Positions 27,401 to 40,949 of a stretch of 64,000 nt of DNA are shown here, in pieces; the stretch's first letter is position 1; the number at the start of each line of letters is the position of its first letter. The notes beneath the pieces are model-generated. The model ran no database searches. It had not been told where the DNA came from and saw nothing but the letters and a program-made list of their open reading frames with translations. This DNA is from Piscicola geometra (Eukaryota; Annelida; Clitellata; Hirudinida; Piscicolidae). The stretch is from the NCBI GenBank assembly GCA_943735955.1, contig OX030958.1, positions 11,267,626 to 11,331,625 on the forward strand, read 5' to 3'. The position numbers and the translations under genes were made by a program.

Positions 27401-30400
27401 TTGAATAAGGAACACTATTGTTAAAAAAATTAAAATTGAAACTTATCCTAAATAAATACAGTGTTGAAACCTATCCTAAATAAATACGGTGTTGAAACTT
27501 ATCCCAAATAAATACGATATTAAATCATTTTAATACAAAAACGAAAAAAACATACACATATAATCTAACTTCATAAAAAAGAACTAAAATACATTTAGAA
27601 AAAGATTGAAGTTATTGTAGTTGCTGAAAATTATTGGTTACAACTGAAGAAAAAAAACTGTCATCATCTAATATGTATTTCGCGTATATGAAGAGAAAGT
27701 GCGAATTAGTCCTAATCAAAAACACTTAAAGCCTTTACTCTGTTAATTTACTTTAAAAAACTAATTTAAAACACTTTCCTCGAAAACAGTGCTTAGTGGT
27801 ATAAATTCTTGGACGCTTCTCACAAAAGCAAACAAGATCCTCCATTGTTTCGCCTCTAATGCCAGAGCAATGATCGATGCACCAACTCATTCAGAACAAA
27901 AACTCTCTTACATCATCATATTAGTGAACACATTCTGGAACAATTGCTTTAAAAAATCCCATAAAGTAGAATTTATTTTTTTCATAGTAAAACTATAAAA
28001 AAATAAAGTTACAATAATTTTATTTTGCAGATTTCTTTCTCGTTATTTGTTTGTCAAGATGCATGTTGACTTTCACTAATATTTTTACCCAATAATTAAT
28101 AAATTTTTCATTTCATATTTCGATAATTTTAAAATATTTTTCTGAAGTTTAACAAGTTTTTTAGCGACAATTTTAAAAATATATAGTTACGTATTTTTCT
28201 TTTCACTAAAAACAATTTTTTTGAGTTTCATTGTAAAACTATCAGTTTAAAGAATTCTCCACTTAACAAGGGCCTGGTGTGCAAACACTCAAATATCAAA
28301 GAATCAATACTTTTGTACCACGAAAGTCTGACCAATCGAAAAAAGGGAAAAGCTTTTTACGGTATTTACAATTAAAAATGGCAAAACGCATAATCTTATT
28401 CAAAAAGTTTAGTTATATTAATATATTAATTATTAAATTTTAATTTTTAGATAACTTCAAATTAATAATTGCTGGTTATTCAGACCTATAAGAAAATCAA
28501 ATGAGTTTCTTTTTTGAAATGCATTTACAAAAGAATGACGTTTTTAAAGTTTTTTCATGAATTTCAACATTGATAACTAATTCTGGCGTGAATAAGTTAT
28601 ATAATAATATTATTATTCTTAATATATTATTATTATTTTGCATTAAACTCAAATGTTGTTGCTAGTTGCACTGATTTTTTTAAAGCCTCTAAAGATTTTT
28701 TCTCTAAATTATTAATTCAAAATAGTTGTGGAAAATTATTCGTAAAAGTTCGTTAACATGAACATCGTGGTCTATCTCAAAACATGCCACTGCACATGTG
28801 CGTATAACTTTTGCAAATTCCAACCAGATTTGACAGTTTTTCACTGTTTGACTCAGAAATAAATAGAAAAAAAGATTTGTTAAACATTACTCAGTTCATT
28901 TCAATGGGTATTAATTTTTCTAGTCAAACTGAAACAGTTGTGAAATAGTGACAACAATCATGCAAGACACATAATAATATTCTAAATTGTTAACACATTT
29001 GTAAAATATTATAAAAAATAATAAATTACTAAAGTAATAAAAGTCATAGCTCCAATTAAATAGCTCGAAGTATCTTCTTTTGCATGAAGACGTGTCGTCA
29101 AATGCATCATCGATGACACGCTGCTCCAACTCGTTCCAGATGGTCCCCAGTTACTTCGTTAGTTCCTTGACATTGTGAACTTTGATTTTCTAAACCTACT
29201 GCTGCATATCTCAAAAAAAATATTTTTACATTTAAAATAAAAAACATCATTCACGGTTGTAACTGTTTTCACACTTTTTTAGTTTCCCTATGTAAAGTAG
29301 TGCATATTGTAGGTCTAATAATTATTTTTCACAAATATTTTCTTTATTTCAAGTCAAGCCGTGGAAAAAATTGAAAAACGGCTGACATTTGGCAAATAGA
29401 CAGTAGGATGTTTAAATAGATACCACGGTGTTGATTAATTGCCAATAAAAAATATTATAGAAGTTGATATTCTGTATATTTTTTGATTTTTCAAATTTTT
29501 ACCTTTTTATAACTTTATTTCATTAAAATAAAAGCATATGTTTTTATCTTTTTTTTCAAATTCATTTGAAAATGTATTCATAGAAATATATCTCATATAT
29601 TTCTTTTTTTTATAATTATATTTTAATTCTGAAATTTCTAAATGATTTTTTAAGTTTTTGAAATTTAAAGTGAATATTTTGTCAGAATATTTAAAATTGC
29701 ACGCTAAAAATATATTGGTTTTGCTTTGTACCACTCAAACCTGATGAGTGATCTTGTCAAGAATTTATTATATATTATGTGGATATAAACATAGTCTATG
29801 TTAGTTTTTTTATCATAGAAAAATAGTGAAATATGTGAAAATGGCAGGCTTCTCGTAGATTCGTAAATGGTTTGGAAAAAGATTTTATCGGATTAAAAGA
29901 AGTTAGTTAGTAACAATTGCAAAATATATGAAGCTATTTTTAAAATTGTTTTTTCACTTACATAACATAATGGATCTTGCTAAAGATTTACTTTTCTTAT
30001 TAAATATAGAAAAGAAGTGCAAAGTTTCAATGTTTTACACGCATTTAAAATGTATTCCTACATTCCTTTAAAGTTCCAAATCCTTCAAAAAGTATCTATA
30101 AAATATGAATTTGTTGTGTGCTTCCACAAAAAGGAATGTAATGAGATTCACGTTTTTAGCAATATATCTTGAATTAGCTGGAAAAAACTTTTTTTTCCTT
30201 AAAATAGATGGCAATGATTTTAACAATAAGAATCTCAAACGTTTACAAAATATTTATTGCTTTAAATGTCTGACACTTTGAAAAAAAAGTTTTTATTGAA
30301 TAATGCGAGTCCCTAATAGATTACAATTTTATAATTTAAAAATTAATGAATTTAATTTTTAAACTCATTGTTTTATCATTGAAAAATGTGATATATAATG

Positions 30401-33400
30401 AAAGAATTTGGAAAATACATTTTTAATTTAAATATTAAATCTCTGAATAGAATAAAAGAAAGGAATGTAAAAGAATCTAAAAACATTTCAACTTCAATTT
30501 AATTACAGACAAACTAATTTGAAATAAAAAAGAATAAAGACTTTTCCCAATGCTGAAATTATTTAATTTTGTCAAAATATTTAGATATCACTTTTCTTTA
30601 TCGAATAACGCTTAAAAACTTTTAAATTTCTTTATTTTATAAATCTAATTACTCAAAAATATTTTTTTTTTCTTTCTGCAGTAAAATAATCATCGAATGG
30701 GCTCATTTTATTTTTCATGCGTCCACAAGTACTCGCGTCACACACTCTTTTCAACAATTACATACATTGTCTAGTATTGTTTATATGTGAGACGTGTTGA
30801 AAAAGTGTCCGTATCGATTATAAAAAAGGCAATTACGAGTGGCAAAAATCTTTGTGACCCAATCGACTTTAAAAAGGCTAGGTACAAGAAATCAACCTAA
30901 TTTTCCCATCATTGGGCTTTGCTCTTCAAAATTGGAACTATTTGAGAGTGAGAAACAGAAAAAGTATACTTTGTTTTTATCCTTTCCAATTCCATATCGT
31001 AAAAACTGTGATGTAAATTTACAATTTTAATGATTTTTTAAATACTAAAATTAATTTTTTAAGTAAAATTTTGCTCATGCTTGGATAGGTTTCTGCTTCT
31101 TATTCAATGTAGAGTAATTAATCTTAACATAAAGCTCATCAATGACATTGAGAAATGAGATGAGACTAGAGTTTTCTCTTTATATATATTTCTACATATA
31201 TGTGTTCCATCCAATATAGAAATTTGTTCAATATTTAGAAAAATAAACTTTTATATTAAAAATCGATTTTGCAAAGAGTATAATCAAACCTTAATCCTGA
31301 TCTACCATCTAATAACAGGCGAATATCTAACCTCAGTACCCCATCAAGAATTATAGAACGACTTGCTCTGAAAGACTACAACCTCATCAAGTGCAAGCCC
31401 TTATTTTACATCCTGTCAATCTGCATTCGAACCAATCATTCCACTGAGACTTTTTTTTAAATATTTTTATTTTATTTCATTCCACTAAGTACGTGACAAA
31501 GAACGCTTCTATTGCGTTCCATAGCGCTATATAAATTATTATTATTATAACCTAAACTCTGACCCTAACAAAAATTTTCTTCTAAAATATGGTGCTCATT
31601 TCTTAGATATACATATATATATATATATATATGTTTGTATACAATGACGGTGTTAAGCTGAAACATGCGTCTGCACAAAATGCAATCAATATTCTGAATG
31701 GAACGAAATGAACAACTATTATTTTCTACGTCCAAGGTGTAACTCTTTCCACAATTTCAAATAATTTTCTACACTTTTGTAGCACTAGGGACGAATGGAA
31801 TACTTGTACATATTGAGTAACTTGCGTGGAAAATCATGAATGCCAAAAACGAGCATGGCCTCATAACCACTAGACATTATTGACTTTTGGATATATGTCA
31901 CTGGAGACATTAGGATGGCGCCAGACCGTTTGATCCCGAGTAAAAATGCACAATGCTCATTTTGCATTGAAATTAAAATGAATAAGAATAAAAACGTTAC
32001 TGCATTTGACTTGCCAAAAAAATAGCTTCATAAAAACGTCAAAAGATTCGCGTGAGAGCTCCAAAGCATAAAATCTTCATGAGATTTTAGAGCTTTCAAG
32101 TTTTTAAAACTTTAAATTTTAAAAATTAATATTTAAAAAATCAGAAAGTCGGTTTAAAAACTTTCTCAGCTCTCATCATACCCTTTTCCGCATAAATTGT
32201 AAAAAGTTATAGCGCTTCTACGCTTTTATTGAATAATTCATAGAGTAAAAGCGGAGATGTGTTAGAAACGTCGACGAGGGGAAGTTTAGACAAGTTTCAA
32301 TTTTATGGCACTCTGTGTATAGAATTAAAGGAAAAGAGAATGAATAAAAGTGAATGTTGAAAGCGATAAAGCTAGAAATATAAATGTTTATGTTTATGTT
32401 TTAGTTTTATTTTTCTTATTTTTCATTTATTCTATTCTCTTTTTTTCTCGTAAATGAACAAAATAACATGTAATAAATTTATATTTTTATATGTTTTAAA
32501 TATGAATATATATTTAAAAATTACTCTTTTTACAAAATATTTAATTTAATAGGTTCATTATTTTTTGGGAAACGAACCTGGACAGAGTTTCTCGTAAAAG
32601 AATTCTATAAACCTTTTGACATATTCATTGAAGTTGGCCAGAACGTTTTTGTTGCTTGATTTAGGGTTTCTCGGCATTGATAACATTTTAAAGCGTCTGC
32701 ATTCACATGGATGAAATAATTTATAAATCAATGAATTATAAATTGTATTATATAAACTTAAAAAGTTAAATATATTTTAATTTAATTTTAAATATGAAAT
32801 TTCATATAGGAACCAACTTTGATTCAATAAAATAAAAGTAGAATCTACTTAAGAACATTTTCAAATGGATTCCATGTTTTCGCATGTTTTTTTACTCTAA
32901 AAGATTAAGAAAAATGCAATCTTAGTTATCATCGTCCAACAAATATATATAAATCGGCGGACAAAAAATATTCATTAATGCTTTTTTGCCTTACATGAAA
33001 CTTTAATGAAAAATAACGGTTTATTAAGAATTCTCAATTTTAAAAAACAATATTCTTAATTAAATTCTATCGATTTTTTTTAACAAAAAAAATACTTTTA
33101 AGCTTAATTGTTAATAATAATCATAAAAAATTTCTACCTAGTTTTATATGTTTAGTTTGAAATTGTTTTTATCACTTTTATATAGATATATATATTTATA
33201 TAGATAATTTAAACTATAAACTTCTCCGTTTTTAAACAGTTTAATTAATTATATTTCGTTTTACATTTTTTTGATCGGGTAGCTGATTGTGTAACGGCTT
33301 GACCAATGATTAATTGTCTTAGGTTTGAGTGCAGCCAATGTCAGTAACACAATGGTGCAATTTACATTTTTATTAGCCTTTTGGGTTATATGCCACTATA

Positions 33401-36400
33401 ATAAAACTCATCATTAATATTTTTATTTCTTACTTAGTTCCAAAAAAAGATTAAAAACTTACTGAAATATCAACAAACTAAATTATTATAATAAATATAT
33501 AACTTTAGTTAAGCGTTGAAAATAAATTTTTCCTCTTTAAAAAGTATTCAAATTTTAAAAGATAAATATAAACGACATAAAAACTCACCGATTTTCTAAG
33601 TAGAAAATAGTTTTTTTATTTAAGAATTATAAAACTGGTGCTAAGACTATGTGAGATTTTTCGTTGGCGTGGTTACAAGCGAGTCCGGAAAACGCATTTA
33701 TATACCCTCATTGCCACTCCACACACGCGCAATTATAAATGGTTTTTCCTTTTACGATTGAATAAAATATACCTCTTCACTTCAAGAGGATCCACAGTAT
33801 TTAAAAGTAGCTGAAAAAGGAATATTTGAATACTATTTAAAAGATATATAATAAAAAAAGTATAGTTATAAAAAGCATTATTTTAAAAAATTTAAAGACT
33901 ATATTAATCTTGAAAAAAAAACAATTTTAATACCACGGAGACTGGAACATGGCGCTTCAGATCCGACCAGAAAGAATTTAATATATAAAAATATAAATGG
34001 TAGTGAATAGCCAAAATACATCGAAATGCATTAGTGGAAAATGCGAATAAGATAGACGTCCGCTGATGTTATTGGCGTGTGGTTGGCATTAATGAGACTC
34101 CAGAAGTGTTGATTAATTGCAACAAGGTTCGATATTTAGGTTTTAAAAAGTAATAATTTAGTTTTAATATTCGTTTTTACTTTTATATTAACCGCTAAAA
34201 TCTTACGTTTTGGCAAAATCTTAAGAATTTTTTTTTATTTCAAGTCACATTTTTCCATCAAATCAGCATCACTTATATGTTGACATAATTAAGTTGTTGC
34301 TTTGTTTTCTACACACCCTAGCAGTTTGAAACTATTGGAAAAGAGGTGGGCACTAAACCTCCTTGAACAGTGTTTCCTAAAGAAAAGTCTTAATTTCTCT
34401 CTTGAGACTTTATGCTTATGCAAAACTTTTGCGCCTGCGTATCTTTTTCATATTTCCCTGAATCACTTTTAATAAAAGGTGATGTTTTCAATTATTTTTA
34501 TCACACGTTAAGCTTTGTGTTAATAAAGTGTTTTTGTTTGAAAAGTGCCAAGTATTTTCATAAAGTAGGTTTTCAGATAAATTATTTATTTTTACTTAAT
34601 TTTTTTGACTTTTTTTATTTTTAGCATTTCCTAGTCTTCCAGTTTAAAAACATAAATTATGTTTTGTATAAAATTACTTCGTTTTCATGAAACACTTTCA
34701 GCGTGCTCTCGGACGTTCACATGCACTTTTAAATGTTCAACTATAATTATTTTGAAGCTGTTAGGTTCGTAGATGCGAAATAATTCATTGAGTTTATATA
34801 GTTAAAATAAATATTTGAAACATTTTTAATGAAAGATTTAGATAGTTTTAGAAAAACAAGTGATTTATATCTTAACAAAAGAAAAATGAGTTTAACTGAA
34901 TCAACAAAATTTCTTTGCGCAAATCAACATTAAAGCTTTAGTATTTATTGAGATAAAGTGGGAAAAAAGCCATCTTAATTTGTGTCTTGTTTTCCAAAAC
35001 GTCTTTTCTCATCTCTAAATCGACATTTTTAGGCTTTTTATTAAGAAACTCCAAATACTAAATTTACGTCGGTTTTTTTTAAATATTCAAAAACAAGGAA
35101 TTTTATTTTTATTGAAAATGTTTAAATTGGGAAGTGTTAATAAGAGATGTTATTAAAAAGTCAGTATTTCATGAACAATAATCGAAAACTTTTAAAAAAT
35201 CATTTAAATTTTAAATGTTCAATTTTTTTTTTCACATTATAAATTCAATTTTAATGTTCTAGTTTTTTATGTGCCTCAATTGCACGCTAATTTAATTAAA
35301 CAGGCCAAGTTTTAGCATTGGTGTTTGCTATCACTAATATTGAATGCTTGCCGCAGCATGGCGCAGGCCTCATGAACAATTTTCTTGTCACTCATCTTGT
35401 CCTCAGCCATCTCGTGGGCAGTTCAGGTGCTCATGTTGAAGGACTTCAGGTCGGCCTCTATGGTGGACAACTATTTCAGGTTAGAATGGCTTCTGGGACA
35501 CTTGCAGCTCTCAGGTAAGTTGGAGACAAGTGCGTTCTTAATGTCGAACTCATCTGGAAAGCGAGCTTCAATCTTTTCTTCATGCTCCTGTGTTGCAAAT
35601 GGAATTTATTTCGTTTGGACGGCTTCGTTTGTTATCTTTTCTGACCAATGAATACTGCAAATTGATCGAAGACAACTTGTGAAAACTTTTGCTTTTAAAG
35701 TCAATTTCAAGTCTTAAATAAAAGTAATAATTTTTTTCTTTATAAAAATTTGGCTTCTTCATTCTACTTATAAATTGATAAAGTTTTAAAACAACTATTA
35801 ATAAATAAGATCTACAAAAATAGTTTTGAAGCACTTCAACAATAAAATACTACATTCAATAAAAAGATGTATTTTAATTTTAAAAGCTAAAAATCGCAAG
35901 TATCTTATAATTGTAGAAACAAAATAAATTCAAAGAAAGCTTCTAAATTGTAAGAACCTTAAGCAAAATGTGAAAAGTAAATGTTTCAAATTTTAAATAG
36001 AAATTCAATAGATTCCATCAAAAATGTGTCACTAAGTTGCAAGTAAGATCGATTTGAGTGGCAACCCTAGGTGAGATTCTGTCCACCTTTGAGTAATGTT
36101 CGTTTGACCTTTGCTTGTACGCATCTCGGCGAAGCTTGTGTACAAACAAAAGCGTGGGTGGGACGTCTATTCTTATCCCATATTTATTCTTATAATATTT
36201 ATTTTCGTTACCTATACGTTATATATTTTTCGTTTCAATTGAATTCTTTTATTGATTATTCTTTCTTCAGCTTTTTTAGGTCATTGTCAATATGTTTTTC
36301 AAACGTCGATATTTTTGTTTAGTGAAGCTCTTAATTGTATTTTTAACAATAGAAATAAATTATTTTTTCTTGCTTGAACAGATTTTGCAAATGTCAATTG

Positions 36401-36577
36401 TTATTACATTTTCACAACGTTATTACTTTATTATTTTCTAGAATATAAAAGGTGTATGAATGTATCATCGGGTTTTATTGCTATCAACTCCCTTCCGCCC
36501 CACCGTCGCCATACCTCCATTTGCATTGATCATTATGAGTCCTTCTCCTGCTTCCAGAGAATTGGAGAATAACACAT
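23569..36577 (-). CDS. CACNA2D: voltage-gated calcium channel alpha2/delta-like subunit, 3' half, with EGF-like module and TM
   Basis: Alpha2/delta proteins are extracellular, membrane-tethered partners of calcium channels. Minus-strand exons run from high to low coordinate. 36577-36515 ends in INANG, as in the cache-domain hairpin. 36166-36087 joins in phase (FVHKLRR then HYSKVD-like text). An exon starting at 35587 (EARFPDEFDIKNALVSNL) is next. 32696-32578 (VLANFNEYVKRF) resembles the NFNEF motif. 31955-31804 (GAILMSPVTYIQ and AMLVFGIHDF) resembles the GILVS...AVVGVK strand pair. Around 29130-29030 lies DDTSSCKRRYFELF. The last five exons all join in phase: 27254-27150 (EKGSCEYRRC), 27007-26955, 25891-25779, 25281-25226 and 23669-23569. 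The last three encode an EGF-like module (CLCTEGWGGEYCEE) and a helix (FTLCFLVVCIFIDLFIAVYY) ending K-stop. Family assignment rests on recalled alpha2/delta motifs. Several linking exons and the VWA-bearing 5' part are unresolved. Confidence 0.62.
24648..24828 (+). repeat. tRNA-derived SINE
   Basis: A B-box-like sequence (AGTTTGAATCCC, about 24681-24692) sits in a tRNA-like head. A unique body follows, and the element ends in a TATTATTATT tail at about 24805-24825. This is the usual layout of a tRNA-derived SINE. The family is not identified. It lies within the 24.4-25.2 kb non-coding stretch. Confidence 0.55.
26373..26421 (-). repeat. tRNA-like fragment (SINE head or tRNA pseudogene)
   Basis: On the minus strand the text reads TGCCCGAGTGG (A box, about 26407-26417) and, 20 bases later, GGTTCGATTCC (B box, about 26377-26387), as in a shortened Leu/Ser-type tRNA. 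The spacing is too short and pairing arms are incomplete, so it is unlikely to be a working tRNA. It lies in an intron of the alpha2/delta-like gene. Confidence 0.5.
27435..27520. repeat. 28-bp tandem repeat, three copies
   Basis: Three consecutive copies of a 28-bp unit beginning TTGAAAC(T/C)TATCC, at about 27436, 27464 and 27492, differ by a few bases. It is intronic to the minus-strand gene. Confidence 0.8.
27789..28358 (+). CDS. two possible plus-strand exons opposite the alpha2/delta-like gene
   Basis: An open frame at 27789-27998 reads GINSWTLLTKANKILHCF then SNARAMIDAPTHSEQKLSY and so on. A second stretch at about 28243-28358 reads KGLVCKHSNIKESILLYHES before a possible donor GGTATTT. 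Both look more protein-like than surrounding DNA, but they do not join in a common phase and neither is recognised. The minus strand of the same region also has weak matches to alpha2/delta text (TFVVQ near 28320, NVFTNMM near 27945). One strand may be the shadow of the other. Confidence 0.2.
31292..31556 (+). mobile_element. internally deleted non-LTR retrotransposon (LINE) remnant
   Basis: From 31292 one frame reads RRISNLSTPSRIIERLALKD and, further on, TNHSTET. This is the reverse-transcriptase signature of CR1/L2/RTE-like LINEs (usually Y/NRPISNL.T.SKI.ERL and R..HSTETAL). The frame ends in a T-rich stretch at about 31450. After it comes a typical 3' tail, GCGCTATATAAAT followed by TTATTATTATTAT (about 31525-31556). 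Most of the element is missing, so it is dead. RT motifs are recalled family knowledge. The clade is not resolved. Confidence 0.75.
31609..31632. repeat. AT dinucleotide microsatellite
   Basis: An uninterrupted run of AT repeats lies just downstream of the LINE tail. Confidence 0.9.
33276..33420 (+). repeat. tRNA-derived SINE-like element
   Basis: The head reads GGGTAGCTGATTGTGTAACGG (A-box-like, from about 33277) followed about 30 bases later by AGGTTTGAG (B-box-like, about 33320-33329), resembling a diverged tRNA. A short body follows. It differs from the element at 24.65 kb outside the promoter boxes. Confidence 0.45.
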
Positions 36578-38570
36578 CTGGTATTAAAATAAATACTTTT
36601 TTATTTTCTGTTTTTCTCAAAAAATAAAGTACGCTTGTTTGTCTGGTTATTTATTTTGTTGTCCCACAATATCAGCCTGTGAATGTGATTTATGTGAAGA
36701 TCTTATTTCCCCATTATCCCACCTAAAATATCCTCATTTTCGGTCTTTCTCTATGAAAATTAATCAAAACCTTGTCTGCAGGAGAAACATTTTTGTCTTT
36801 TCAAAACAACGCAAGCGAAAAAAAAACATTTGAAGAAAAAATCATAAAACTAAAGTTTATGGATTTCAAGCATTTTTAAAAGTTAATACATGTAAGCTGC
36901 GATGAAACTTATTGAACTATTTGAATTTTATTAGCTTCGTAGAACTAGTGTTTCCAAAGTTCAGTTTAAACTTTTAAGAAATGAATCTGAAAATTGCGTT
37001 CAAAATTTGACTTGAGAGCATAATATATTACGAAAATTCCATTTCAATATTTTAAAATTAAAACTTGTTTCAACCTGACGAAAAAGTTAAGGCTTTGTTC
37101 ATAATTTTGCATTAAAAAGTCAATTTAATTTAACATCTGTGGTTTTGGCTTTAAATAATCTTTTTTTTCATTCGATAATCCACTGCTTCTATCTCGCTTT
37201 ATGCACTTCAAAAATATTTCGTAATAATGAAGTTATTCAACGCGCCATCATCGTAAACTTATGAAAAGTGATCACATATCGGGCTTACAGCCTTTTTATT
37301 ATGAATAAACTTTAATAGATCACTTTTCTTTAAAGAAAATCTAATATTTCAAATTTTTCATAACAATAACCAACAATAAATAGTTTTAGAAAAAAGAAAC
37401 GTCATGAATGTATAATACAAATGCAAGTTAATTTTTCCGATTTTAAAGCTATTATTCAACAACGAAGAAAATAAAACAAGTTTTTACAATTGTTAAAATC
37501 TATTTTGTCAATGCTCTATAAAAAATGTAATAATTTTTTAATTTACCGCAGTTACCGCGGTTTTTCTGCTCAAAAAATAACATTTAAATTTAAAAAACTG
37601 TTAAATTTAAACTTTAAACATTTATTCGAAGTTATGAACTTAAAACCATATTTCAGAAAAACTTTTAGTCTATAAAAGTAGTTTTAAAATTTGCAAACAT
37701 AGAAAATTGGTTTTATTGCCTTTTACAGCCTTTTTCAGGTATTAAAATATGCATTTTTTGTTTTTTTCTGTCAATAAGTCTTTTCAAAGTTCTGCTCATA
37801 TGGTACTTAAATGAAACCACTTGAAACAAATACATACGAAAATAAAATGATGAAAACGTTATTTTAAAAACTATTTTTAGAAAGTTTCAAAGCTAATTCA
37901 ATAAAGACTTTTAAGCCAGAATAACTTTTATTTTCAAACGTTTTAAAAAGTAATATATAAGTCTAGGATTGGCGTGAAATGTATTTTACAATGGAAAAAC
38001 TTTCTCTAAACTTTTTCTTTCAAAGAAAAAAACGAGATGAAGAATCCAATATTCTGAAAACGTATTATGTCAAAATATACATATCTTCTATTTGTCTTTT
38101 ATAATAAAAAAAACTTTTTTTAAACAATTTTATTTTCATAAAATTGCTATTTTCAATCAAACTAAAACATGTTATGTCGAGTTTTAATAGAAATCTTATT
38201 AATACATTTAAAATAAAATTTAAATAATAAAATCAACAAATTTGAAAAATTATTGAATACTTACAAATATATTTCTAAAAAAAGTCTGTTTACATTAGTC
38301 TAAATTAGAATTATTTTCTTTAATATTGGATTAAAATATCTTTTGAAATTTATATTTAAACTAATTTAATTTCAAAAAAATTTGCTGAATCTAATTGTTT
38401 TCCAATGTTTTTTTTCCGAGTGATAGAAGATTTGTTTTTTTAAGGAAGAAATGAAACTATCATATCAATCTTCAAGAGCGTATTGAAAATAAATTACAAT
38501 TTTCTTTGATAAATCACTCAAGTCCAACTTGAAGCCTGACCGGGTTTACGCCACGTTAATAACACTTGTC

Positions 38571-38596
38571 GTTGTATTGTATTGTATTGTATTGTT
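38571..38596. repeat. (TTGTA)n tract, possible retroelement tail
   Basis: Five-base repeats follow a GC-richer stretch (38521-38570) that has no coding frame. Such short tandem tails often mark the 3' end of SINEs or LINEs. The parent element is not recognised. Confidence 0.5.
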
Positions 38597-38699
38597 AAAG
38601 AATTAAAATTACTAAATGATTTTTTTATATTTTTGTTGTTCATTTAATGTTTTTTTGTAAAGTCTCAGAATCGTATTTTAATTTCGTAAAAAAATTTCA

Positions 38700-40885
38700 C
38701 TGAGAAGGCGCAGATGGAAAGTCAAAGGACTCGCCTCGGCATGCTGAAACAACTTCCACAGCTTTCTGTTCAGTGCCTTTGATTTCAACGAATCGACTTC
38801 CTACTTTAGCTGTTCTAGATCGTTGTAACAAGAGATTTCATGTCAAAATGTCTGCCAGAAGGTTTTCGTGCTTTCATCTCAGATTTGTAGAATTAGTAAC
38901 AGAAGAGCGATTCATTTGCAAGCATGCAAGAACAATGCTGAGTGAATGTGAGTTTCGCTGCTGTGTTCCTTTGAAACATGTCACTTTTATTCTTAGAATT
39001 ATGTTTCGCACAATAAAAACTGTTCAAAAATCTCAGCAAAGTGAAAACTAAATTCCATTTCAAGTTGTTTTATACTTGAAAGTATTTTGAATTAAATCAA
39101 TTTTATTATTCTAAACTTTTTAAAGTTTTTCTAAATTATTCATTTTGTGTGCTTAAAAAGTCAATTTTGATTTTTATATTTCACACTGAACAAATTGTTT
39201 GCCTAAAAGTTTTTCCCAAATTTTTAATATTAAAATCAGTAACATAAAAATTGTAAAAATTATGAACAATAGTCTTTTGAACATTTAATTATTATTTTAT
39301 TAATAATTGAAAGTTTATTTTTGGGATTTATACAATTAATTAGTTTTGCTGAAAAATATCAAAACTTCTTAATGGAAAACATAAAAACTATGCATCTTTA
39401 GACCTAAAACATTAATCAATAAAATCAAAAATTAACAAATCAATTTTTAGAAACTGTAAAAAAATTTGATTTATTTCTTTAAAATGTTAGAAAAATAATG
39501 TAATTTGAGCTTTAAAGAAACTTTTTATTTTTACTTTACAGTTTTTAAAATTGCAATATATTATTAAAATAATAATTTAAAATTATAAATAATAAAAACA
39601 TTTCAGATTATTTTGCAATTTTTGAGAATACTATTTTAATAAAATGAAAGCTTAACACAACAATTTACAAACTCTATGATTTCCCTGAAGCATCGAACTT
39701 AAATAGAAAAACGTCTTAAGCAAAAACAATCCTTAATAAAAACCTTCAAATTCTAAAAAATAGACTTTCTATACAAAAAGTGAAAATTCAACTTATAAAG
39801 CGAGAATTTTAACGCTTCAACGTTTGAAGTTAATTAGCTTTTAAAAAGAATTTTACAATTCTTTTTCAGCCTAAACTTCGATTTTTGCTTATTTTACAGT
39901 GGAAGATAAATGAATACAAAAATCTAGTAACATAATTTGTATATTTTAGTTTTAAAAAGGATTACTAATGTCATTTTGATGACAGTAATGATTAATCATT
40001 GAAAACAATTGGCGATTTTTTATCGTTGGCACATTTTCAAGATTGGCAAATGTTTTCATGAATAATGAAATCATTAGAATTTCAGCTTATCTTTTATTCC
40101 ACTGGGTCAAAACTTTGGTAGGTTAAGTTATAAAATTCAATTTTTTAAAAATCAGATTAAAAAACATGTTCATCGCATTTGTATCACTATTCAGTAATTG
40201 TTGGCAGTCTTCATCTCAGTAGAAATGGCAGCGGTTCCGACTGTCGATGAAATGATCTTGTTTTGGTATCTTGACGAGAAGTGAAGCGCTGCTCATTTAA
40301 TGTGAAATGGTTAATTGGAGATTATAACGCTCGAATGAATTGGTTTTCATTTTTATGTTAACAGGTCACAAGTAAATTATTCTTTTTTTCATTTTTTTAT
40401 TGTTTATAAAACAAAAAGACAGTTCTTCCATGTTTAGAAAAAATGCCTAAGAAACTTACCTAGCTAGGCAACATACAACCTCGATAACTCTACAAAAACT
40501 TTTTATTTCATATTTTAAGCTGAAGTGACAATTTGATTTAATTAAAATAAAACGTGTCTTAAACCAAAATGCTATTCTTTACTGCTCCTACTTCAAGTAC
40601 ATCTTTCCCAGTTGGGTCTTTCTTTCTGGCCAGTCTTGGCTTAGAGCCAAAATCACTCTTACAAATTTTTTTATAAAAAGCACTTTCAAATTTAAACTCT
40701 TTGAAACTACTATTGATTGCAGTTTTTCTGTCGGGAAAAAAATTCAAAACATCTGGCCAATTGCTTTTCACAAAAAGGCAAACAAATATTGAAAGCACGT
40801 TTCTCCGATGCCCCCTTTTGGATCCACGCCTGGCAATCAAAAAGAACATAACTTCTCTTTTTTTGGGATTTTCTGAACGACTCAA
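38700..40885 (-). CDS. possible upstream exons of the alpha2/delta-like gene (VWA region)
   Basis: Three minus-strand stretches resemble VWA-region text of alpha2/delta. About 40885-40800 reads YVLFDCQAWIQKGASEK, like the FDCR..WYIQAATSPKD lead-in to the VWA domain. About 38980-38901 reads CSCMLANESLF, like WMACANKGFF, with donor GTTACT. An exon starting at 38809 reads SKVGSRFVEI and is phase-compatible with the previous one. The similarity is weak and partial. The metal-binding DxSxS motif of VWA was not found. The exons may belong to this gene, to a diverged copy, or be chance. Confidence 0.25.
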
Positions 40886-40949
40886 TCTTCAGTGAAGGAC
40901 TACAAAAAATCTTTAGTTTTTTCATAAAAACAACTAATGCCAACTAATC

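Noticed and set aside
35318..35651. Two overlapping plus-strand ORFs
   Set aside because: The minus strand here carries an exon in phase with the alpha2/delta-like gene (EARFPDEFDIKNALVSNL), so the plus frames are probably shadows.
38773..39051. 92-codon plus-strand ORF
   Set aside because: No splice or family support. The minus strand has alpha2/delta-like text over the same bases.
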